NCBI RefSeq assembly: GCF_040183065.1
Contig: NC_091119.1
Coordinates: forward strand, 206,295,298-206,359,297
Source: Periplaneta americana
Taxonomy: Eukaryota; Arthropoda; Insecta; Blattodea; Blattidae
Direction: 5' to 3'
Length of the DNA: 64,000 bases
The translations under genes and the position numbers were made by a program. Below the pieces are notes generated by a model that saw only the letters and a list, made by a program, of their open reading frames with translations, was not told the DNA's origin and searched no databases. Below are positions 21,528-32,700 of this stretch, in pieces (positions within the stretch are counted from its first letter, which is position 1; each line of letters starts with the position of its first letter).

Positions 21528-23329
21528 GTCTAGATAATGTGTGTTCTAAATTTCATGCATGCATCTTTAATAGTTCAGAAATTATATCCATTTTTGTCTG
21601 GCAATGTAGCAAAAAAAGTAAATTTACCGTAAACAACATTTAAATAGGGGGTGGTGTCATTTAAAAATCCAGAGCCCAGTAAGTTTAAAAATGGCGTCTC
21701 AATATCTGGTAAGGGCACAAATACCCACAAAATGTTATGCAATGCATTCCACATATATCACAGAGTATGTTAAAGAAAACATTTTTTTTAATTTACTCTT
21801 TTGTTACAAAAAACTACTGCCTTCTCTCCTTATTAACCGAAGGGTGAAACCTAACCATTCCCCCCCCCCTTGCTACATATGCTAGTGGATTATGGTGATT
21901 TTCTAGTTTGAAGGTTGAATTTTCTCTTGCCAACTTCGTTTCGAATTTTGGTGCCGGTACTGAGAAATACTACAACTAACTATTCTAACTGTTATGTTGG
22001 CAGCAGTAACCGTGAAAATTTTGAAAATTCAAACTGTTGCAGATTTGTGAGCCGATTACTGGAAGCTAGTGAAATTTTATCAACAGTAATCTCACTAGAG
22101 GTTTTGATTTATCTAGAGAAAATCAAAACTCAAGTGGGGTTTAATTGACTATTACACGATTAGAAGAAAGTATATAAAGATTAGAAGTAACGAAGTACTC
22201 CAATACAATAAAATATTAATTGACTTACGAAAATACAACTGTCTTCAAATGTATTATTGTACCATCTCAATATTACAAATATTACGCTAGATGCATGCTA
22301 GATGGCAGAGTTAGACGTTTTCTTGATATCAGGTGTGCCAACTATGGAATCTTTATTTCACTCTGTAGACGGTTAGTAGTCAAGAAGGCTTTGTTGATTC
22401 AGTTTCATTTTTATTAAAACAGTTGCATTCCACTTCAGTTATCCGGATCCCAGTAATCAACGTCACTTGACAGATGATTTTCAATAAATCTTAGTATTAA
22501 ACGTGACTATCCATAATATCATACAGCAGAAGCTATAACATAGCCTAAATAATATATACAAGTTTTAGAAAAGTTTTGATTAGGGATGATGAAATAAAAA
22601 AGAAAAGTTTTAATAATGATGATGACATAAAAAATAAACATGAATAATTTTTGAAAGAAACAATTATTCAAAGTACAATTTTCAAATTTGAATGTTTTAG
22701 TGGTTGGTGTTAGTGTTTTATATTAGGCATGTGCGTAAAAGAAGTGGAACTCGTTGATGTAGGCCTACATGGTGTATTCCTCAACTTATTCAGGATTTCC
22801 GAATGGTGCTCTTCGTTCATTTGTAAATAGGATTTCGGGGAAGATGCACACCTATGACTAGTGATCTTTATTAATTCTTGTTCTTGAATGCCAATGTGAG
22901 TCATATTTGAAACTGCTGTGCATCGACTGGAGTGGCTTGTAATTTTCTGTTTTTAATATTTTTTTTTATTTTTTATTTTTTTTTGTTTGAAATCCAGACC
23001 AGCGCAGTTTTAAATGTTGGCAAACAAAGAAACAAATGCTAGGGACGCGATAAAATTGTGCGATAAGCAGCCATAATTGGTTGAAATACGTCCTTTCGTA
23101 CAGTTTTATTGGTCAAAAGTAGTGTGACGTAGTAAAAGTGTAATAGTCCTAATAATTTATTAATATCAGTATTAATATTAATATATAATATTTATTGTCA
23201 AGAATGAGCCTCGAATTTGGAAGAAGCAAATAAAATTAAAAAAAAAAATATTTGTCTGATTATAGTAGGCTTATATGGCTGACTACACCTAGCAAATAAA
23301 TCTATATGATACTTTTGAAACTACTGAAC

Positions 23330-23765
23330 AAAAATGTATTTTTTTGCATGTTTATACATTCTAAATTTACATTGAGGACCCAAAATAGATACCTACAAGA
23401 GGTAGACAAGCTTAAGCAAATTCTAGAAATACCAAGTGAAAAGGAAAACTTGATGTCTCGATATAATCCACTTAATAACTTCAAAGTAGATTGCTGCCTT
23501 GATCTTGATGAAGTCTTCAACAAAAAAGATATAAATCCAGAAATAGCAAAAGCCATTGCCCTACAAACAATTAATAGAAAATATCCACAAAAGGACTGGT
23601 TGTACATTTACACTGATGGATCTCTCATGGATCAAAATGAAGGAGCTGGAGCAGGAGCTACTTGCCAATACTTTTCTCTTTATAACAATGTTGGCAAGTA
23701 CACAACAAATTTTGATGGCGAAGTTGAAGCCATTTATACATTACTTCAAAATGTATATTGTTCTC
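23330..23765 (+). pseudogene. I-group LINE RNase H domain relic
   Basis: Open reading to 23785 with WLYIYTDGSLMDQNEGAGAG and TTNFDGEVEAIYTLLQ, the first Asp and the Glu region of an RNase H domain as found in I-group non-LTR elements. It stops before the last catalytic Asp. Confidence 0.78.
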
Positions 23766-24839
23766 CATTTTCCTTGTTATTTGCATAATATGTTATTATA
23801 GGTCCAAATAATATGTTTTGTTATATCTGAAGATGCCCTAAACGGCGAAAACGTTCATATATTGTTATTAAATAGCAAATAAACATTTGCAAGTTTATAT
23901 GCCTTAAGATTGAAATTCATTAAATACTTATTAATACCATAGAAGAGGACATGGAGATGGAGCACCTGGTTAATTGTGAAACTCTTAGGGCATCTGTGGA
24001 CCTTCCATCAAAATATTGGGAAGCAAGAAGGATGATGACTTCATTGTTAAATCCAGAGCATTAGATACACACACACATTATCTATAAAACTCAACAAAAT
24101 GAACCACTCTGTTAGATACTTTGTCTACAAAATTTTGAACCGAAATGTCCTGAAATGTTGTTACATTTAATTTAAACATAAGTTTAAAATTTTATTTATT
24201 TACGTAGAAATCTTATTGTGGTCAGTCCTGCAGAGCTATATTTTAGCTATAACATGAAAATAACAGAACTGAACGGTTGAATTGTGGAGGAAACTCTTTG
24301 TTTTAACACGGCACGTAGCCGTTAATTTTAATAATTGAATTACGCACTTAAATTCACGTTAGAAAATTGAGAATCATTTTAATGCATTGAAAAAAGATCA
24401 GGTTTTCCATGTATTAATTTGCAACTGTGTATAAGTTATGCTTACCGAGAAAACTATATTTCCTCTGGTAAGTTTGTCAGTGCTATACCTATCGTCTTGA
24501 GTTTCAGTCCTTGTCCCTACCCTCCCGTCCCGTCCCGTCGTCGGTCATTCTAAAGGTACGGTTTGTTTACGGCGATCATCGCCAGCGATTTTCGCCAAAG
24601 TTGCTAGCAGTTGAAATGAATGCGCACGGTTTCTTTACAGCGAAGATCGCCATCGCAATTCGTTGGACGCGACGCAGATCGCTGGAGGTTGCTTCTGAAG
24701 CAAATTCAGGACGCACATTGCCGCATTCGTGTTCAATAATCGAAATTTAGACAAGGTCATGTTGTAATACCGAATATCTAATCTGTACGCGTTAACCTGT
24801 ACTATTGTATTTCCACTCCTGTCTATCTTGCGTCTCGTT

Positions 24840-25123
24840 TTGAAAATTTATCCACCCATCATAACCTAGACACACGATCACAACACTCCTTAATATTATC
24901 CATTCCCTCCCACCGAACATCCTCATATTCATCTTCTTTCACTGTGGCTGTTCCTCGGCTTTGGAATTCCCTACCGAGTAATGTCAGGGACTGTCAGACA
25001 TCAAACCAATTTAAGAATAGACTAACGAAATATTTTTCTAACAAGTCTTGTTAACAATAATAGCTGTTTCAGGTTTGTCAATGTTTAATGGTTATATATA
25101 TCACAGATAAATATCTAAATTAT

Positions 25124-25171
<48 letters not shown>

Positions 25172-25365
25172 ACTATTTCTTACCAATGTTTATTATTGTC
25201 ACACTAACATTACTTATCCAACTTTCATTATTTACTTTCATGTTGTCTTATGGTCTAGATATTAATGTAATAACTATGTAACCAATTGTATTCAATTAGA
25301 ATTAGAGTCTGGCTGGGCGGAAGAGAAGGCGTACTGGCCTTAGGTCTGCCAGATTAAATAAATAA
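24840..25365 (+). pseudogene. CR1/Jockey-type LINE 3' relic inside the Harbinger element
   Basis: Reading with PRLWNSLPSNVRDCQTSNQF and the UTR end cggaagagaaggcg ... ttaaataaataa, related to but distinct from the LINE at 19064. Confidence 0.65.
25128..25170. repeat. (ATT)n run
   Basis: Trinucleotide microsatellite in the LINE 3' UTR; further (AAT)n/(ATT)n runs at 25368-25425 (a self-complementary pair) and 25805-25842. Confidence 0.85.
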
Positions 25366-25392
25366 ATAATAATAATAATAATAATAATAATA

Positions 25393-25425
<33 letters not shown>

Positions 25426-25802
25426 GTCGTCTTTACGTTTTGGCTGCAAAACAAATCAAGACGTTTTGTAATTTTTCGCGGTCTGAAGACGAAATTATTA
25501 TTGAATATGTGTCACAACATAATGCTCTTTTTAATATGAGCATGTGAATTAATAAACAATTCAAACAATAAACCCTTACATTAGGCCTACAGATTACATT
25601 TTTATCACGCCCGAGCCCCAGAGAATTTCGTTCAGTGTTGGGTAAGGGGGAAATTCTCTCTTCTGTAAGTTTTCCAACAGCTCCCTTGCACTAGATTTCG
25701 GCTGCCATAACCTCAAATTTTACAGAAAATAATCGATGATGTTTAGGTAAAATATCGTAACCCTTATTGTTTGGAATACACCATGTAATGTAATACAGTA
25801 TC

Positions 25803-25840
<38 letters not shown>

Positions 25841-26707
25841 CAGTTCATAATCTGAGTTACTGCCAATCTTTCAGCTGTAGTTACGGGGGTCTTGACAAAA
25901 TTTGTAGGTAAATTAACATTGTAATTTTCAATTAAACTCAAAACATAATGAAACTGGTCAGGTGAGAGTCTGAAATATTCCTTAAATTTTGTAGCGTTTT
26001 TATAAAGATGTCTCATTATCAATGTGTTAAAACAGCCTTCTGTAAACCTATTCCTGAATATTTCATTAGTCTGTAGCTAGTTCCTTTTATAATACGCATG
26101 CTCGATAGTGATATCATCATTTCCCTCTTCTAGAATAAATAGCAACTCCATTATCTTGGCTTTATTCATATAATTTTTAGGTTATGTCCGTGGCCTACAT
26201 TAATTTACTTGACCATATGTAGTAGATGAAGGAATAAACAAATGAGAATCTACAGCGATGTGCGTCAATAAAGAAACCACTTCTCGGCGATCATCGCCAG
26301 CTTTTACAATCGCCGGCGATGTGCGTCCGACGATGATCGCCGTAAACAAACCGTATCTTAAAACTCACCTTCCGATATAACGCACAAATGAAGTAAGACC
26401 CGGTAGCTTCGTTAAATCGGGCTTTTCCTTTGCATTTCTACCATTCTATGTCTAGAGAACGGACGGGCATTGAAATAAGAATCCATGCTGAATTTTCAAC
26501 CAAAGAGGGAATTAAGTGTGGCGAATTGTACTGTCCGCCACTAAATTTTTCTGAAATGTGATTTGAATGAAGAGCTGTAAACCAGCGAATGACAACCTAA
26601 TTTGTACACGCCCCGTGAATTCCCATAATGCAACAGGAAAATTATGATAAAATCACGAATGAATTGTCACGGTTGACAAGTCAAGAGGAAAGAAAAATCC
26701 CCGTATT

Positions 26708-26713
26708 TATAAA
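26708..26713 (+). promoter_or_regulatory. Candidate TATA box of OBP-2
   Basis: TATAAA inside tatttataaag lies 85 nt upstream of the OBP-2 ATG. A TCATTT that could act as an initiator sits about 30 nt downstream (near 26736). There is no transcript evidence. The Harbinger element ends about 350 nt upstream of this site. Confidence 0.45.
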
Positions 26714-26792
26714 GTGGGCTGTTCATGTGACATATTTCCTGTCTATCATTTAAGTGTACAATCAGTATAGGTGACCCACATATCCTGTGGAG

Positions 26793-29700
26793 ATGCAGCA
26801 CATAGCTACGTTATTGTTCACCATGGTGATATATTCTTTAACGTCTGGACTTCAACAAGATGTCGAAAGTGAGTATAATATTCATATATTCCATTTTTTA
26901 CCTTCTTATAGTAAATGAATTATAATTCAGTTCAAATTGTTTCCATGACGACTATCTTCCTTCGGCACAATACATTAAAAATAGTCAATACAAAATATCC
27001 TGCATTCAATTAAGGACGAAGCCATATAAAAAACACTAAAATATAAAATATTTATTTATTTATTTATTTATTTATTTATCTATCTATTTATTTATTTATT
27101 CTGGTGTAGTTAAGGCCATCGGGCCTTCTCTTCCACAACACCAGGAATACAAATACAATAATATATAAAAACAGAGAAAAAAATACACTATATACAAAAT
27201 AAAGCTACACAAAAAATAAAGAGAGAGAGTAAAGCCACACAAAAATATACACAGGTTGCAGTCACACAAACTTTAAATGAGTGATTAAGTATCATAATTA
27301 ATTGTATCCTAACTAATTAACTAACATAAACAAGAAACTTGCAATTTTAATCTAGATTAAAAAAGAAATAGAAAAAAATACAAATCAATACTTCTAAGAA
27401 TACCTAAAAACATTAACTAAGACAATATTTTCCAATTTAATTTTGAATTGTGATAAAGTCCGGCAGTCCCTGACGTCATTAGGTAACGAATTCCAGAGGC
27501 GAGGTATTTCTACAGTATAGGAAGATGAGTATAAAGACGCTCTATGATGAGGGATAGAAAGAAGTGCTTGATGTCGGTTTCGAAGAGTTGTAAGAAATTG
27601 AAAGCGCGATAACAGATAATTCGGAGTAGAAGTATGCGTAATTCTAAACAGAAGAGACAGTGAATGTATTGTTCTTCGTTCCTTCAGACGCACCCATGAA
27701 AGTAACTGGAGGGAAGGTGTTACATGGTCAAATTTACGAGTATTGCAGATGAATCGTATGCACACATTATGAACACGTTGTAGTCTCTCAGCTAAGAGTG
27801 ATCTTACATTAGTTAGTAAGGAATCGCAATAATCAAAATGGGGCATTACAAGCGTCTGAATAAGATTGGTTTTAGACTAAGTGGTAGAAATTCTTTCATA
27901 TGGAACAAGGAGTGAAGTTGAGAATTATTTTTTTTGCAAATGTGTGTTACTATTTAGATCGCTATCCACAAAAATGCCAAGATTTTTAACGGTTTCACTA
28001 TATTTAACAATAATCCCATTCAATATTATATGTGGTATAGTACTACTATCAAGAGTGCTTCGTAGACGATTATGTCCCATTACGATTGCTTGCGATTTCT
28101 CTGGATTTAACCTTAATCCAAATTTGTGTGCCCACAGTGAAATCGAATTCAAGTCTTCGTTTATTTTGTTTACTGCGTCACTAGTCTCGTCAGGGTGGAA
28201 ATGCAAATAAATTTGCAAGTCGTCAGCATACATATGGTATCTGCAATCAAGTTTTAAATAATATGTATAAAGGAATGTGTGACAACAGCGTAAACAAACC
28301 TTAACCGTGACAGGTTACTCCAGTATTAACAAAAACTGACATCAATAAATAAAACAAAAATCAATAAAATGTATATCCTCATACGTGTTACCATCAGCTG
28401 GCTTCAGTTCTTTGCTCCTGTTCACAGAGATATCCTATGTAGATTTTCGTGAACTGTCGTTGAAAAGAACTGATCTTGACTCAGCTCTTAGCTGAACAGT
28501 GTTTCAAATATTTGAGATCTATCTACTATGAGACCGGCAATACTCTAATACAATATCTTAAATAGTTTCACAGAATCCTATATACAGCAACAACAGTTTC
28601 AAGATAATTTAGCAATTTTTTCAACGTTTTCAAAGTTCTTAGTAGCGTAAGCAATAGGTGTAACTTTTGGGAGCATCACTTGACAAATTTACCTATAACA
28701 TGCAACACATTTTAAAAACAATAATTATCGTTTAATATTAAGACATTTCGTGTCAATTTAGATTCCCCAAAAGTTGTTTATAGAGCAAAATCCATTCTCC
28801 AATATTACACACTGAACCAACAAACCAAGAAATTACTTAATCTAGTTAATTTTTGAGAACGGCAGCTTCATAATTTCTTTGAAAATCAGGGCTCAATTTG
28901 AAACTCCTTTCCAGCAGAAATCTAAAGGATTTCTTATTTTAAATATTGGTCATTGTCGGTAGAAATAGTCAAAAATATTTTTCTTTCAACGTCGCACTCG
29001 CAATGCTAATGGTGAACTACTTCTTCAGCTTTCAAATTTAATATAATATTTAATATTTTTTTTAACTTCAGCCCGATGAGTCCATCCTCCCCGCATACCC
29101 CACTGATCTTTACTAAGTGTCTACTACATTAGTTTGTAACAATTCTTTCAGCGCGACGAAAGATTTCTCACTTCTTCTGTCAATAGTGCCAAAGATGTTC
29201 CGTTCAGTGGAGCAGGTGGTCATATAGTGTAGGATAGGTCAAAAGTGAAAGAATCATCAAGTATTCTGTAACAGCGAGTATTTTGCACGCGCAAATCCAG
29301 AGCAGCTGTTATTTTGAAATGTAGTACTGAAAGATGCTGTTACTTTTTATTATTTTATTTATTTATTTATTTATTTACTTATTTACTTCTTTAATTATTT
29401 ATTTACTTATTTATTTATTTAATTATTTATTTATTTACTTACTTCCTTATTTATTTATTTATTTACTTATTTTTTATCTACTTATTTACTTATTTTTTAT
29501 CTACTTATTTACTTATTTAATTATTTATTTATGTATTTACTTATTTACTTCTTTATTTATTTACTTATTTATTTACTTATTTATTTATTTACTTATTTAT
29601 TTATTCATTTACTTATTTAGTTACTTATTTATTTAATTATTTACTCATTTACTTATTTATTTATTTACTCATTTACTTACTTATTTATTTATTTAATTAT

Positions 29701-32700
29701 TTACTTACTTATTTATTTATTTACTTTCTGATTTATTTACTTACTTATTGACTTATTTATTTATTTATTTACTTATTTATTTATTTATTTACTTATTTAC
29801 TTACTTATTAATTTATTTACTTATTTACTTATTTATTAATTAATTTATTTACTTACTTACTTATTAATTTATTTATTGACTTATTAATTAATTAATTAAT
29901 TTAGTTATTTACTTATTTACTCATTTATTTATTTACTTATTTACTTATTTTGCAATTTATTTATTTATTTATTTATTAATTTATTTATTTAATTATTTAT
30001 TTACTCATTTACTTATTAATTTATTAATTTATTTACTTATTTATTTATTTATTTACTTACTTATTTACTTACTTATTTACTTATTTACTTACTTATTTAC
30101 TTACTTATTTACTTACTTATTTATTTATTTACTTACTTGCTTATTTATTTATTTATTTATTTATTTGCTCTGGTGGAGTTAAGGCCATCGGGCCTTCTCT
30201 TCCACACCACCATAAATACAATACAACTACAACTACTTCTACTTTTTGGAACAGTTCCAAGCAAGTTCTACAACTGTTACGTTATTTTTCCCCACCTCTA
30301 TAATAAATATATGCTCCACCTATTTACCAGGTCTGAGCGACATATTCGCGGATGAATTCGACTTCCAAGACATAGCCAGCGCTCCTTTCGGACTAGGGGA
30401 CTTCATGCCGCATCATACTCAAGGGCAGTCAAGGGTATTTCGATCGGCAGATATGTTTAAGAAGCAACAGGTTAGTACACATGCGACTATTTCAACGTCT
30501 TCTCAAAATACCCTTGACTCAGTTTGGAAATACTCAAATATGTTCCTTAAAGATATTATACAGTTGCGGCAAAACAAACAACACTGAAATCATCTTTCAT
30601 CTGCTGTCCACGTTTCCTTAGCAACGAAGTATTTCTTCACTCTATTATAATAGTTTGACATATTGTGAATTCAGTGTTGTGTTGTTTTCTGCAAGAACAG
30701 AGGAGAAGGTGTTTATTGTGGAACATTATTTCCGGTCATACGGAGTACTGAAATTACAAACATATTTCGAAAATCAAGATAAGTCATTATAATATACAAG
30801 GCGACATAAGACTGGCCCGTATGACGGAATTCCTCAAGGATCAACATTAGGTCCCCTACTTTTTCTAGTGTTTATAAATGATCTTGCCCCCCTAGTAAAA
30901 GATGTAGGTCATCCCATATTATTTGCAGATGACACAAGTACAGTAATTACAGCCAATAACTCCAACACATTCCAATCTTCAACAGAGGAAATTCTCTTCA
31001 AAATATGTGACTGGTTCTCAGTCAATAAATTAGTATTAAATTGTAACAAAACTAATATATTTCAATTTAAATCCTGTCCAAATTCAACCTCGCAAATTTC
31101 TAGCGCAATAATTAACAAGAGATCCCTATTAGAAACAACAACAACCAAATTTCTGGCTTAAAAATCGATAGTGTGTTAAATTGGAAAAATCATAGTAAAG
31201 AAATTACTCCCAAACTAAATTCAGCTTGTTTTGTTATTAGATCTATGCAAAAGATAGTAAATATCAATACCTTAAAAACAATATACTTTGCATACTTCCA
31301 CTCGGGAATGAGTTTTGGGATAATATTCTGGGGAAATTTCACAGATAGCAACAATATATTTCTATTACAAAAAAGAGTAATTAGAATAATAGTAGGTGCC
31401 AAATCTAGGGAATCGTGTAGGACTATTTTCAAAAAACTACAAATAATGCCCATGGCTTGTCAGTATATCTTCTCATTAATAATCTTCCTCGTATGTAATC
31501 GTGAAAACTTTGTAACTAATTCAACAGTTCATAGCATAAATACACGTCAAAAAATAACTTTCATACTCCATCGGAAGGTCTATCGTGCTATCAAAAAGGA
31601 GTGCGTTATATGGCAGTAAAAATTTTTAATAGCCTCCCTATGGATATAAAAAATGAAACTGGAAACATAAAATTATTTAGGGCCAAATTAAAGAAGTACC
31701 TAATTTCTCACGCTTTCTATTCTGTAGGTGAATTCATGACATTCAATAACACTTCATGAAATTGATACTAAAACTTTGTGTTGTACTAGTAGACTATATT
31801 GTAAATCTCGTCTGTATATATTTCATCTAGATTGTGACTATAAATTCAGATTTTATAATAGTATTAAGTTTTTTGACTTCTTCCATATTGTAGCTCTAAA
31901 GCAATGTATGAATACTATGGAATGTTAATAAATACAATACAATACAATACGGAAATTCCTGAAGATATCTAACATTGTTGTGTTATTTGGTGCCGCATTG
32001 TTAAATGACTCCTGGTACTGCTTTTTAACGTGGCGTAAGTTCGGCCCATTGTGACGCCCCACTTCGTATGACCGGAAATAATGATTCTCCTCTGTTGTGA
32101 GAACCATTAACTGCAGAAATCAACTCAACACTGAATTAAATTAATATGTCAAAAAATAAATACTTTGTTGCTAGGAAAACGTGGACAACTGACGAGCGAT
32201 AATTTTAGTATCGTTCGTTTTGCCGCCACCGCATAAGGGTATTCAATATATATTAGGGCTAATTATTTTTCTGTATTTATGTTAATACAGTGTTGCAACA
32301 TCGCTCATGTTGCGCCCAGTAAGAGGGCCAAGACGAAATTTTCAGAGTGTACGAAAGGTACGTAAGTTTATAGTTATGTTGTTTTTAATGAACTATTTGT
32401 AAACTATTAGAGATTAGGGAAAACGCGGATATTCTAGTTGAAAAAAGTAAAGCGATTGGGTTGGAAGTAAATCCCGAAAAGAGTAAGTATATGATTAAGT
32501 CTCGTGACCAGAATATAGTACGAAATGGAACTATAAAAATTGGAGATTTATCCTTCGAAGAGGTGCAAAAATTGAAATATCTTGGAGCAACAGTAACAAA
32601 CATAAATTACACTCGCGAAGAAAGTAAACGCAGAATAAATATGGGAAATGCGTGTTATTATTCCGTTGAGAAGCTTTTGTCATCCAGTCTGCTGTCAAAA

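Larger units (their letters stand above)
24554..26358 (-). mobile_element. PIF/Harbinger element with TAA duplication
   Basis: Inverted ends aggtacggtttgtttacggc (24554) and its near-inverse ending 26358, flanked by TAA (24551-24553 and 26359-26361), the Harbinger-type 3-bp duplication. A minus-strand relic at 25840-26022 reads FKEYFRLSPDQFHYVLSLIE ... TAERLAV, the N-terminal region of Harbinger (HARBI1-like) transposases. A LINE relic and (AAT)n runs lie inside. It ends 435 bp before the OBP-2 ATG. Confidence 0.8.
20242..26792. other. Intergenic region between OBP-1 and OBP-2
   Basis: Contains the OBP-1 poly(A) signal, a TTAA-flanked MITE, a hAT MITE, an RNase H LINE relic, a Harbinger element and the candidate OBP-2 promoter. 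In 21540-23300 and 23765-24550 I see no gene or clear element; ctgaagatgccctaaacggc near 23826 looks repeat-derived but was not assigned. Confidence 0.6.
26869..30330. other. OBP-2 intron 1
   Basis: Contains a CR1/Jockey-type LINE (27052-28235, minus) and the ATTT/ACTT array (29340-30165). Nothing is recognised in 28240-29330. Confidence 0.65.
30471..32290. other. OBP-2 intron 2
   Basis: Almost wholly filled by a TIR element (about 30507-32246) that is split by a LINE (about 30800-31950). Only about 40 bp separate the element's end from exon 3. Confidence 0.7.

Noticed and set aside
21691-21717. Possible first coding exon (ATG with good context followed by gtaagg)
   Set aside because: Only nine codons before the donor-like site and no matching downstream exon found; likely chance.
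29334-29636. 100-codon frame rich in Leu, Ile and Tyr
   Set aside because: Translation of a TTTA/TTAC array; no codon bias or motif.
32361-32366. Donor gtaagt for OBP-2 exon 3
   Set aside because: Stronger consensus than gtacgt at 32358, but it leads to an in-frame stop in exon 4.
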